The notes: generated by a model not told the origin, from the sequence alone. A stretch of 64,000 nucleotides of DNA from Przewalskia tangutica (GCA_029844215.1 CM056726.1:41223001-41287000), one strand, 5' to 3'. Shown: positions 11,593 to 23,900, numbered from the stretch's first letter. Translations and numbers: made by a program.

Positions 11593-13440
11593 CCCCCTTA
11601 TGTTGATGAACTCTTCATCCACAAATGAAACCTTCCAAGCCTAAAATCCCTCCTCTCTAGTGTTGAGTTCGCCCAACTCATCCCCTCTTTTGAGAGTCTT
11701 GGCCGAGGCCTCCTCCTCCCCTCATGTGGTGCCTTGGCGGGTACCCCTAGCCTAGTTGTTTCGTATAATACCCCCTTGTTGTGGTATATAAATACTCCCT
11801 AGTATTGTTATAATGCCCAAAATACCTTAGCCTTGTACCTTGTAGTATTCCAAAGATACCTCTATACGTAGAGTCAAATACTACCTTTGTCCTTTAGTCT
11901 CAAACCGAAACCCTAAGGAAATCTTCATTGATTGGTTGAAGTATTTAGGTAGAAGTTGGTTAGAACTTCTAAGGGTTGTTTGGAGCGGGATGGAGCACCC
12001 GGAGTTGGAGCTAAACGTTGCTAAGGACCGACATTTAACTTGGATAATTATGGGCTTATCGAGGTAATTATCTTGTCCCTCTATTTGTAATTGGAAATTA
12101 CATGTTGTTAAGAATATATAGTTGAGGTATACTATATATAGAACTGAACTGTAGTTACATTGGGCTGTATTGCAGTAGACTTGTGTAGTATTACTGAGTA
12201 GAATTGTACACGTCCGGTTAGGCGAAACCCCCGTTGGCTTGGCAGGCCTCGATAGACGAGTAGATTTACGCTGTGGGGGGGGGGGGGGGGGGGAGGTGCT
12301 GCCGAATTTTCTGTAGAGAAATGGAACCGTGTGTTTAAAAGTTAATAGACGTTTGTGACCTTTTTAGGTGAAAGTACTAAGAGTAGCGTATTCTACTCGA
12401 GGAGTGGAAAGGGCTAGCAAGGTTGTAGTACTTGGAGCTTTTTGCTTATTGTCGATAATCGTCGCGAGGTATGTGAACCTCTTCCTATCTCTTCTAGCAT
12501 GATATGTGTGAACTATGTAGTACGGTAGACGCATACGTGTTAATCGTGTTTGATTGTTTTTAAAACATAAAGTGTTATAACGACTTTATGGGAAGTTGGT
12601 TATAACACTTTATGAAGGTAAGAAAATACTTTGTGGTTTTAAAAGGTAATCATGTGAATTATAACTGGCTAGCTATAATAAAGAACTTGATGTATTTCAA
12701 AAGATTTATAAATCGTTTTGAAGGGAGAGTAACACTTGGTTTTAAAGGTTTTAAAAAGAGTTATACTAGCTTTATGGGGAGTTAGGTATAATGTCTTAAG
12801 AGAGGTAAAGAAAATGGTTTACTGATGTTAGAAGTTAAGAGACTTGATCTTATAAGATAAGAGACTTAACTTATTTGTTTTAATGTGAATGTTTGTGTGA
12901 AACCTCATTCGTGAGTAATGAGTACTTGGTTTATTTAAAGGGATAATGTTTTACTGATTTCGGAAATCAGAAGGTGTATCGTCAGACCACTGCAGCGTTA
13001 ACAAAGGAAAATGTATTGAATAATGATGTATCGTATTAAAACCAGTAGAAACCTCCATCTGCATAGAAACTAAGATGAGACAAAATGATATTACATTTTC
13101 TAGATCATGGTCATTGTAATAAGAATGTTGTAAACAAGAATAACCTACTCACGTGAGACATATATTACTCAATTGTTCTAAAAAGGAATCAAGTGATTAA
13201 GTTTGGGAACTATGAAACCATTTGAAAATGAGAAGCTTGAGTAATGAAACTAGGCAAACCGAACTTAGGAAAAGAATGTTGTTACTTGATTTTGAAAAGG
13301 AATGTGGGTTGGTCATTCTAATACTACGGGTACGGGTGACTTTTATAAAAGTAATGGATCTCTTTTAAAAGAACTTAACGTATGTAGTACTTTGGGGTTA
13401 AAACCCGACTTTGGCATAAAATGAAAGTACTTTGAGTTGT

Positions 13441-13565
13441 GTGAAACTTGCCTATGCTTGTTGTTGTGAAACTTGCCTATGCTTGTTGTTGTGAAACTTG
13501 TCTATGCTTGTTGTTGTGAAACTTGCCTATGCTTGTTGTTGTGAAACTTGCCTATGCTTGTGATG
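13441..13565 (+). repeat. 25-bp tandem repeat in D 5' LTR (five units)
   Basis: Five copies of GTGAAACTTGCCTATGCTTG followed by TTGTT. The 3' LTR has four (18099-18200), the solo D LTR has three (49090-49155, inverted) and the B LTR has one related unit near 21650. Unit number has therefore changed since these copies diverged. Confidence 0.85.
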
Positions 13566-13699
13566 ATAGCCTTTGTTGTGCAAGTGTGGTATTTCGTTAC
13601 CGCCTCTCGATAGAGGCGGTCGACTTGTTGAGAACTTACTTGGACGTCTTTGGCGGTGATGGAGAATTCCACCGTATGTTTCCATTTTGATTCTCGTCT

Positions 13700-13990
13700 T
13701 GTTGTTGATATCACATGGACATGTCTACACCGATGCGCATTCCGGCACGCGCCACGCGCCGTTGATTACCCGATATATTGTTATTGTGGTTACATGGACA
13801 TGTCTACACCGAGGTAGAATTCCGGGCATGTGGGTTACGCGCGGGGTTGATCACCCAAGATATTATTGTTGATGTCACATGGACGTGTCTACACCGAGGT
13901 AGAATTCGGGGCATGTGGCCGTGGGCATTGGTATTATTGTTGCATCATGGACATGTCTACACCGGCGCAGACCGGGCACGCGCCATGATG
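13700..13990 (+). repeat. About 70-bp tandem repeat in D 5' LTR (four units)
   Basis: Four degenerate units each contain TGGACATGTCTACACCG or TGGACGTGTCTACACCG, followed by a variable GC-rich tail. The same array is at about 18325-18615 in the 3' LTR and at 48640-48960, inverted, in the solo LTR. ACATGT is itself palindromic. No coding role is apparent. Confidence 0.75.
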
Positions 13991-14600
13991 CGAACATGAT
14001 TGATGTTGTGGCGTGAGACCCATAGTTATATTTGAGTGATGACTTGAGGCGTGAGTCCTCGATCGACATGATCGCTTTTATGTCAGGAATCGTAGTTTGG
14101 TTATCATACATGTCTCCGCTTTATATAGACTAGTATGATTTCATTACGATTTTACGCTTCACATACTTGGTACTGTTAGATCGACCTCCTTCGGCCGCGT
14201 TCATGCCGCAGTAGAGGTACATCGGCCGTGGATCCTCGCCTAGGATCTCGATTCGTTTTGGGAAGCTCCGTTTCTCGAGGCTTATCTTTTGTATGTGTTC
14301 CTCGAGTTGTAGGTTCTTGTACATTCGGGGTATGGCGAGCCTGTCCCCATAGTTGTTGTAAATCTTAGAGGTCCGTAGTATCGCAAGGCGTGGTTTGTAA
14401 AAAGGATTAAACTGCTCGCTTGAAAGAGTTGTATTTATATATGTTATTGGAAGGTAACCGTTGGGTTGGCCTGTTTTATGATCATATATCTTGTTTCTTG
14501 TTTAAAGTTTTATTTTCCGCTGGTTTTCTCTGATGTTGTGTCACTAGGGTGCCCGGGATAAGGCACCAGTAACGGGCCCCGGAACGGGTCGTTACAAAAG

Positions 14601-14612
14601 TGGTATCAGAGC
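14601..14612 (+). promoter_or_regulatory. Primer binding site, tRNA-iMet type (D)
   Basis: TGGTATCAGAGC begins four bases after the LTR end at 14596. It is a perfect match to the usual plant initiator-Met primer site and identical to the A and C sites. Confidence 0.92.
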
Positions 14613-14657
14613 AGTTAATCCTCGGAAAGTGTCTACAGACCGTGTCTAGTAGAGTCT

Positions 14658-14693
14658 TGATTATCGATGTGTTGTGCACCACATCTATAATCA
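14658..14693 (+). promoter_or_regulatory. Leader stem-loop, GTGCAC loop (D)
   Basis: Arms TGATTATCGATGTG (14658-14671) and CACATCTATAATCA (14680-14693) pair at 13 of 14 positions, with a single C-T mismatch. The 8-nt loop TTGTGCAC (14672-14679) contains the self-complementary GTGCAC. Families A and C have GGTGTG/CACACC where D has GATGTG/CACATC, a compensated base-pair change. The hairpin lies 45 nt after the primer site. Confidence 0.72.
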
Positions 14694-15540
14694 GGAGGCT
14701 ATAGGACATTTAGGATTGGTTTCCATTCTTCTCATTCTGAGATCGTGCCTTAGAGCTGTGTGGTAAGTGTGAACCTTAGACTATGTCACGACTGAGACCT
14801 TAGGGGTAAGGTCGTCTTGAGTTAAAGATTTATTTTATGTTTGACCCTTATCAGAGTAGTAGTATACGTGGGATTTATTTGTGTGATAAGTCCGTGGGTA
14901 GTGTGAGATGGAAGTGGTAGCTTTCATGATGTGAATTAGTAAGATTGTTCCGGATCGGGGAACAAGAGTTTGGCGCGGTTGGGGGTCGGGTTGAGGACCA
15001 TTTGCGGGTCAACCCGTAACCCGCCAGTGGGTCGATTTGGGTGGTCCCGCCAGTGGTGGTAGGTCGCGAGGATGCTAGGCCCAAGTTTGTATGACCATCG
15101 TATGAGTTGGTGGATATGTTCACCGTGCGGATCGCGAGGCCGGAACGACCTTAGAGAAGATCGAAGTTAGTAAGATGACCAAGTTTGGAGGTAGTGACTC
15201 CAAGGGTTGGAAACAGAAGCGTTGACTAAGTGTGGTACGATACTAGAAAGAGTTTGAGTGTTCGGTAGAAGTACAACAAGATAGGTAAAGTGAACGCGTG
15301 TGTGATCGCTTTCTTTTGTGAAATGAAGGTATGAAGGAGTATATTTTAGACCTCGTGTAAGGGGTTTTGTGATGATTAGAGGTGTTCCTCGTTGACCGGG
15401 TTTAAGTATTGGTGCGTTTGTTATTTTTATGGCCAGCGTGGCATGATTGTTTTCGTGCGTATAGCGATGGCGCTATACTTGCGCATGTTTGTGTTGAGAC
15501 TTGAGAAGGAACATTCGGACGAATGTTTCGGCGAGGAGAA

Positions 15541-18500
15541 TGTTATACCCCGTAGTTTCAGTGGTATGTATGTGAGGACGTCACGCATGAGTACTGTGCA
15601 GGTTTTGAAAAGAAAGAAAGATGAGTTTTCACGGAAAAGTTTCCAGAAATTGTGAAGAAAAAGGTTCGTTAATGAGAATCGGTTTCCCAGATTTGGTATA
15701 TGGGCTTTAAATTATATTAGAATTTTGAGATTTTATTTTCTGAAATGGTCACGTGGGCCCACTGAGAAATTTACGCTGGGCCCGCTTTGTTTTGAGATTT
15801 CCGTATTTTGGATATTTTCTAAGACGAAATATTCTGGCGACCGGGGCGACACGTGTCACCCCATGGCACCCTCGCCGATTTTACCTTTGTGCACAACACC
15901 GGTTGAGTCGTTGACTAAACGCTTTCGTAGCTTGCGAAGGAAAATTCCGCTATGTCGCTTTGTATTTTTGCGGATTTTTCCGAGAGACGAAACATTTTGG
16001 ACCAACGGAGGGTGATACGTGTCACCTCACATCGGGAAGCAGTGGGCGCCCGCGCACGTGGTTCACGCTTTGGCTTGATCTTTTGGCTCACGCTTTGTGT
16101 CCTATCGTGCCTTGTTTTGTGCCTTGTTTTGGCCTTGTTTTGTGGCTTGTTTGGTGCAATGTTTTGTGGAGTAGGGGTTAGGGTGCACTTGGCTTGATCT
16201 CGCCTTACACTTGCCTTGCACTTGGCTAGATCTCGCCATCGTTGTCCTTGGTTTTGCTATAAATACCCCCTTATGTTGATGAACTCTTCATCCACAAATG
16301 AAACCTTCCAAGCCTAAAATCCCTCCTCCTCTAGTGTTGAGTTCGCCCAACTCATCCCCTCTTTGAGAGTCTTGCCGGCGGCCTCCTCCTCCTCATGGTG
16401 CCTCGCCGGGGTACCCCTAGCCTAGTTGTTTTCGTAATACCCCTTGTTGTGGTATATAAATACTCCCCTAGTATTGTTATAATGCCCAAAATACCGTAGC
16501 CTTGTACCATGTAGTATTCCAAAGATACCACTATACGTAGAGTCTGAAATACTACCTTTTGTCCCTTTAGTCTCAAACCGAAACCCTAAGGAAATCTTCA
16601 TTGATTGGTTGAAGTATTTAGGTAGAAGTTGGTTAGAACTTCTAAGGGTTGTTTGGAGCGGATGGAGCACCGGAGTCGAGCTAAACGTTGCTAAGGACCG
16701 ACATTTAACTTGGATAATTATGGGCTTATCGAGGTAATTATCTTGTCCTCTATTTGTAATTGGAAATTACATGTTGTTAAGAATATATAGTTGAGGTATA
16801 CTATATAGAATCGAATCAGTAGTTACATTGGGCTGTATTGCAAGAGACTTGTGTAAGACATCGAGTAGAATTGTACACGCCCGGTTAGGCGTGTAAACCC
16901 CCGTTGGCTTCGTAGCCTACTCGATAGAAGAGGAGATTTACGCCATGTGGCGGGAGGTCGCGAATTTTCTTTAGAGAAATGGAACCGTGTGTTTAAAAGT
17001 TAATAGACGGTTGTGACCTTTTTAGGTGAAATTAGTAAGAGTAGCGTATTCTACTCGGAGAGTGGAAAGGGCTAGCAAGGTTGTAGTACTTGGAGCTTTT
17101 TGCTTATTGTCGATAATCGCCGCGAGGTATGTGAACCTCTTCCTATCTCTTCTAGCATGATATGTGTGAACTATGTAGTACGGTAGACGTACATGTGTTA
17201 ACTGTGTTTGATTGTTTTTAAAACATAAAGTGTTATAACGGCTTTATGGGAAGTTGGTTATAACAGCTTTATGAAGGTAAGAAAATACTTTGTGGTTTTA
17301 AAAAGGTAACTGATGTGAATTATAACTGGCTTGTTATAATAAAGGACTTGATGTATTTCAAAAGATTTATAAATCGTTTTGAAGGAGAGTAACACTTGGT
17401 TTTAAAGGTTTTAAAAAGAGTTATACTAGCTTTATGGGAGTTAGGTATAATGTCTTAAGAGAGGTAAAGAAAATGGTTTATCATGTTAGAAGTTAAGAGA
17501 CTTGATCTTATAAGATAAGAGACTTAACTTATTTGTTTTAATGTGAATGTTTGTGTGAAACCTCATTCGTGAGTAATGAGTACTTGGTTTATTTAAAGGG
17601 ATAATGTTTTACTGATTTCGGAAATCAGAATGTGTATCGGCAGCACCATCGCAGCTGCGTTAATAAAGGAAAATGTATTGAATAATGATGTATCGTATTA
17701 AAAACCAAGAGAAACCTCCATCCGCATAGAAACTAAGATGAGACAAAATGATATACATTTTCTAGATCATGGTCAGTAATAAGAATGTTGTAAACAAGAA
17801 TAACCTACTCTCACGTGAGACATATATTACTCAATTGTTCTAAAAAGGAATCAAGTGATTAAGTTTGGGAACTATGAAACCATTTGAAAATGAGAAGCTT
17901 GAGTAATTGAAACTAGGCAAACTGGAACTTAGGAAAAGAATGTTGTTACTTGATTTTGAAAAGGAATGGGTTGGTCATTCTAATACTACGTAGCGGGTGA
18001 CTTTTATAAAAGTAATGGATCTCTTTAAAAGAACTTAACGTATGTAGTACTTTGGGGTTAAAACCCGACTTTGGCATAAAATGAAAGTACTTTGAGTTGT
18101 GTGAAACTTGCCTATGCTTGTTGTTGTGAAACTTGCCTATGCTTGTTGTTGTGAAACTTGCTTATGCTTGTTGTTGTGAAACTTGCCTATGCTTGTGATG
18201 ATAGCCTTTGTTGTGCAAGTGTGGTATTTCTGTGTTACCGCGTCTCTCGATGCAGGCCTCGACTTGTTGAGAACTTACTGGACGTCGGCGGTGATGGAGA
18301 ATTCCACGTATGTTTCATTTTGATTATCGCCTTGTTGTTGATATCACATGGACATGTCTACACCGATGCACTCGGCATGCGGCCACGCGCGGGTTGATTA
18401 CCCGATATATTGTTATTGTGGTTACATGGACATGTCTACACCGAGGTAGAATTCGGGAATGTGGCTACGCGCAGGTTGATCACCCAAGATATTATTGTTG

Positions 18501-19239
18501 ATGTCACACGGACGGTGTCTACACCGAGGTAGAATTCCGGCACGTGGCCACGGGCATTGGTATTATTGTTGCATCATGGACATGTCTACACCGATGCAGA
18601 TTCCGGCACGCGCCATGACGAACATGATTGATGTTGTGGGCGTGAGACCCATAGTTATATTTGAGTGATGACTTGAGGCGTGAGTCCTCGATCGACATGA
18701 TCGCTTTTATGTTGTGGAATCGTAGTTTGGTTATCATACATGTCTCCCGCTTTATATAGACTAGTATGATTTCATTCTGATTTTCTGATTTCACATACTG
18801 GTACTGTTGATCGACCTCCTTCGGGCCGCGTTCATGCCGCAGTAGAGGTACATCGGCCGTGGATCCTCGCCTAGGATCTCGGGCCAGCGTTTGGGAAGCT
18901 CCGCTTTCTCGAGGCTTATCTTTTGGTATGTGTTCCTGAGTTGTAGGTTCTTGTACATTCGTGGTATGGCGGCCCCTGTCGTCATAGTTGTTGTAAATCT
19001 TAGAGGTCTCAGAGTAATCGCAAGTTGTGGGCGGTTTGTAAAAAAGGATTAAACTGTTCGTTTTGAAAGAGTTGTATTTATATATGTTATTGGAAGGTAA
19101 CCGTTGGGTTGGCCTGTTTTATGATCATATATCTTGTTTCTTGTTTAAAGTTTTATTTTCCGCTGGTTTTCTCTGATGTTGTGTCACTAGGGTGCCCGGA
19201 ATAAGGCATCAGTAACGGGCCCCGGAACGGGTCGTTACA
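15541..19239 (+). repeat. Element D 3' LTR (3699 bp)
   Basis: Colinear with 10857-14596 and ending CGTTACA at 19239. It carries the U3 palindromes at 15843-15862 and 16011-16026, a TATA box at 16258-16265, four 25-bp units and the roughly 70-bp repeats. Differences from the 5' LTR are mostly small gaps or triplet rearrangements at CTG/CAG, so an insertion age from raw LTR divergence would be misleading. Confidence 0.9.
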
Positions 19240-20972
19240 TAAGGCACTAGCCAAAAGATTTGGAAACCACTTCCTTTTCAAGACTCTATGTACTTTAAGT
19301 AAAATACTTTCACTTTTAAGAATCCAAACTTCACTAAGGAAATGGATTATACAACTTACAATTTAAACATCAAAGTACAATCAAGGAAGTACATAGAACA
19401 AATTCTATTTTTGGCAATCCAATTACAACCAAGGAATGGATCATTTAAGGAGTAGGACATACTTTCTTTATCTTAAGGAATCATGCTAGAAGAGGAGATA
19501 GTTCACATACCTTTTCGGCTAAATCCACAAGCTAAGCCGAATACACCGTACGTAGAATTGTCAACCTATAATGGTCACAACATGACTATCAATTCTAGTT
19601 TCTAACGTTTCTTATTCTACGGAAAATCGGGCAGCACCTCCTTTGTTTCTACTTACTTTGCCACATTTTTCAAGGCCGAATACAATAACCAACACACCAC
19701 ATTTAAGGCTCAAAACAACAACCAAACAAAGGGGATTACACGCCTTACAATACGTGTAAAATTCCGCCCCACAATTAATACCAACTAAGTCCATAATCAT
19801 GCCATTCTCGGCTAATAACATAACCACAATTCAAAGTCTTTTCCAATCCTTTTCAAATTCCAAGTTCTAAGGCCTAACATTTTATATAGTCATAAACAAC
19901 TACAATTTCCTTCTTTATACAACATGCGACGACTTAAACTAATAATCGGCTTGAATTGTAAACTTAAGGCTAAACATGCTAGTTTTCGAATTAGGGTTCC
20001 AATAGCCAATATACTTATCAACTTCATACAATATACCTCATTCTTGCTAATATCCATAACTACAACAATAAGTAAACCTTAATTGCTAAAACGACAAAAT
20101 TTATACCTTTCCAAGCCCTTAAAATTTCCAAGATTCAAAGTCGCGCCTTAGCAATTCTTAGCTCCTTTCCTTATGTTCCAATCCGCTCCAAGCACTCATT
20201 AGAAGCCTATGAAGAACCCATCTTCAAGTTCCAACTCCAAAGTTGAAGAACTCCTTAAGTTTCCGCCATGACTAATACGAAACGCTGCGTTTTCCGAAAT
20301 ATTTCTATTGAGATATCCTTAAAATACCCTTAGGGACCTTGGGTTTAAGTCTTGTGAATAATGGATCAAAACTACAAATTTTCTTGTGGGAAAAAGCTTG
20401 AACCCGTGAGCTAACTTAAGAACAAGAAAATGTTGTGATAAATTCTAAGTGTTGAAGACTTTGTCTTGCACTAGTAGTAAGCTTATAAAACATATTGGAG
20501 GGCTTAGATTAACACACTTGTGAGCTAGGATGAAGAACAATTAATGTAAAGCCAAGTGGACAAGTTGACTTGGTCAACAATCTCATGCTTTGAAGACTTA
20601 TCTTCCAAGATGGTCAATGACCAATATAACCTTGCTGAATTTCGTCCAAGGGCATGTGGGGAAGGTGCCACGTGTCGCCCTCTCATTCGTCCATAAAATT
20701 CCGTAACCCTCGTGGGCCCCACAAAACGTAAAATTCCTCAGGTGGGCCCCACGTGACCAAATCCGTAAAAATAAATTTCCATAATGTTAAAAGTTCCATA
20801 ATCCTCAAATAATACATTTTGAGAATCCAATTCTCATCAACGAACATTTTTCCTTTCCGACGTTCGGAAGATTTTCCATCGGAAAAACAATTCTTCCTTT
20901 CGTACTAATTTCCAAGTCTTGATTCCTTACATACATTCTCTTATACATGTCCTGGACTTACGGGGTGTAACA
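19240..20972 (-). repeat. Family A LTR, third copy, right part
   Basis: Continues the A LTR after element D, starting with the right target duplication TAAGG and matching about 5370-7123. It ends GGTGTAACA at 20972, the outer end of the A array. It lacks about 25 bp present in both other copies near 225 and 5750 (after TTTCTAACGT at 19608). The next five bases, GTAAG, should be the array's target duplication; the partner is outside the window. Confidence 0.88.
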
Positions 20973-23900
20973 GTAAGGGTCTCAAGCCCACAAATATCAA
21001 AGCGTGTCCGTGGAATCCCCCATCACTGCCGACAACCATAAGTGTAAAATATAACCATGTGACGCGCCCGTGGCATCCCACCTCACTGCCGGCGTACACA
21101 TATACAATACATATATATATCTCCTGCCCGTGGAATCCCCCATCATCGCGGCACCGTAAGTGTAACATATAACCATGTGACGCGCCGTGGCATCCTACCT
21201 CACCGCTTGCCAGACACATATACAATACATATATATATATATATATATCTCATGCCCGTGGAATCCCTCATCTCGGGTACATGACTTCATGGAGGGCTAA
21301 TCCATGGGGTAATAGTACGTAACATGGTCACATGCCCCGGAATCCCTCATCGTATAAGCATGGCCATAGGGTAATAATCGTATATAACATGCCCGTGAAA
21401 TCCCTCATCTCGGGTACATGTCTTCATGGGGAGCTAGTCCATGGAGTAATAGTCGTACATAACATGGTCGCATGCCCTGGAATCCCACATTGTATAAGCA
21501 TGTCCAAGGATCAATCACAATGGAAGCATACCTGTGGAAGACTCCGTCACTGTCGGTACGTCGAAGTAAATTCATAACAAGACAGCCGACCCTCCAACTG
21601 AGAGTCACGACAGCGTAAACATATAATACTTGCACTCAAGGCTATCACAAGCAAGCATAGGCAAGTTCATAAAATCTTTAGACTTTCATTTTATATACTC
21701 AAGGCACTTTTCATTTCACATAATAAAATCCGGGAACTTAACCCAAAGTACTACGTACTTCTTTTCCTTTAAAATGACTCTTTTTCATATAAACTTCCAA
21801 GATACTAACAACCGTAGTATCAAGTCATATCTACTTTTCAAGACAAGTCACAATACCTTTTAGAAATACATTTATAGGCTTCTAAATCAAGTGACTTCTT
21901 TCTTTTGAGACCTTAAGAAATTGATGCCTTCAAATCAATTTGCCTTTCATTATTTCAAGTCATTTATCATTACTTACATTACTTAGAGTAAACCACTCTT
22001 TTAACTTTTCATAAAGCTATTATAACCAACTTCCCATAAAGTCGTTATACTAACTTTATACTTTAGGCAAACACATTCTTTTTATAACCAAGAGACTTAT
22101 ACTTTCGAAAACCAAGTATCGTATACTTTCAAAATACTTCAAGTCTCTTATCTTTTAGAACTCAAGTTTATTACTTTAGAAATCAAGTCTTCTTATCTTT
22201 CGAATGTCAAGAAGTCAATACTTTCCAAATCAAGTATTCTATACTTTTAAAATCAAGTCACTTCTTCCTTTAAGAATCAAGTCTCATAACTTGAAAAATT
22301 AAGTCTCTTAACCTTTTAAGAATTAATAGTTCATAGTCTTGACACTTCATAACGTAAATTCTTTAAGTTAAGTACATATGCCTTATGTGTGTGAGTAGGT
22401 TATACTTGTTTATAACGATCTTATTAAAGCAGCCATGATCTAGAAAATGTAATACAATTTTGTCTTATCTTAGCTTCTATGCAGATGGAGAATTCTACTC
22501 ATTTTAATATAATCAATTGTCATTACATTTTTCCTTTATTAACGCTGCAATGGCTTGTTCGATACTTATTCTCATTCGTGCCGTAAATTAGCCAAGTCAA
22601 CTTGGCTCCAAATAGCTACTCAAGAATCTTACGAAGATAGCGCATAAGAATTGGTAAGAACTTAGGATAACTTAGACATAACATTTACATAGAGTAAATC
22701 ACATACATACCTCTTGACTTCTAAGAGTAGAAGGGAACATGAAATAATACCACATGTATATTCCATACATAGAATCATGCCAAAGGAAGGAAGAGGTTCA
22801 CATACCTCGCGACGATTATCGACAAGTAGCAAAATTCTCCAAAGTACTATAACCTTGCTAGCTTTTCCACCCTTCAAGTAGAATACACTACTCGTAGTAC
22901 TTCAACCTATAATGGTCATAATACGTCTATTAACTTCATACTTCAAACGTAGAATATTCTAAGTGCAAAGTCACTAAATTCTACGGAAAATCGGACATCA
23001 CTTCCTTTGTTTCTACATACTTTTCCACCTTTTTCAAGGCCCGAATTCAATAACCAAACACACCACATTTAAGTCTCAACAATGTAGTTCACAATAGGGG
23101 ATTACATGCCTAATAGGACGTGTAAAATTCTGCCCCACAATTGATATCAAACTAGTCCAACATACAAGGTCATTTCGGCAATTTGAGGGACAACAATACA
23201 AATTCCTTTCCAAAACCTTTTCAATACAAGTTGTTTAGTATAACATGTTATCAATCCGCAATTGATTAAAACTACTATAATCCTCAAGTAGGTAAACATG
23301 CGACGATTCTAATTATCGACCAAATTGTATTTCAAGTTCAAATGGCTAGAATTTCATTTCGGATATTAGGCTTCCACAATCCATATCACTTATCAATCTT
23401 CAATACATATACTTCATGCTAGTTAAAATGTAAGGCTACAACAATATGTAATCTTATAACACATAAGAGAACAAGATTGTTACCTTAACGAGCCTTAATC
23501 CACTTCAAGATCCGAAGTCGCTCCCTAGCAACTTAGAGCCTCTCCTTGACACTCCAATCTGCCACTTGAAGCCCTTAGAAGATCACAAACAACTTTCCTT
23601 TAATCTTCCAATCAAAACCTAGGGAAGTAACTAGGTTTTCACCTTGCGACTAATACAAAAATGATATTTTCCCGGGATCTTTCTATTGAGATACCCTTAC
23701 AATACCCTTAGGAACCTTGGTTTAAAGTGTGGAGCTTATTGGACAACAAACGAAATTTTTTCTCCTTGAACCCTTAGTGAACCCGAGAGCATCCATAGTG
23801 AAGAACACATTTTCTTGAAAAGTTTTCTAAGTGTAAAGCCTTGTCTTTCTACTAGTAAGATTATATAACCAAATAGAGGGTCAAGATTAGAACAAATGGG

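Larger units (their letters stand above)
10857..14596 (+). repeat. Element D 5' LTR (3740 bp)
   Basis: Runs from TGTTATACCC to GGGTCGTTACA. It contains a G-box palindrome (11160-11179), a second one (11334-11351), a TATA box (11585-11592), a 19-G run (12275-12293), 25-bp repeats (13441-13565) and roughly 70-bp repeats (13700-13990). The other LTR at 15541-19239 is colinear, with many small differences. Confidence 0.9.
14597..15540 (+). mobile_element. Element D internal region (944 bp), no intact gene
   Basis: It begins with a tRNA-iMet primer site and a leader shared with families A and C up to about 14760. It ends with the inverted repeat AACATTCG-GA-CGAATGTT (15510-15527) and a short purine tract. 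Between them, 15170-15330 translates in broken frames to short pieces such as MTKFGGSDSKGWKQK and EFECSVE. These resemble the start of a Retrotrans_gag domain, so a gag vestige is possible but weak. There is no pol. Confidence 0.8.
10857..19239 (+). mobile_element. Element D: LTR retrotransposon with a tiny internal region
   Basis: A complete insertion in the third A LTR. LTRs are 10857-14596 and 15541-19239, and the internal region is 14597-15540. Its ends are TGTTATACCC and CGTTACA. The flanks are TAGG on the left and TAAGG at 19240-19244 on the right; the undisturbed A LTR near 5370 reads GGAACTAAGGCAC, confirming a TAAGG target duplication with one base lost. The LTRs are about four times the length of the internal. 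It encodes no protein and must depend on another element, in the manner of LARD-type derivatives. It is younger than the A array. Confidence 0.9.

Noticed and set aside
11058..11644. Overlapping plus-strand frames near the D promoter (also 15725-16197)
   Set aside because: They sit in U3 upstream of the TATA box, are repetitive (CFVPCF, LVLWL from a TTGTTTTG repeat), and are not kept in frame between the two LTRs.
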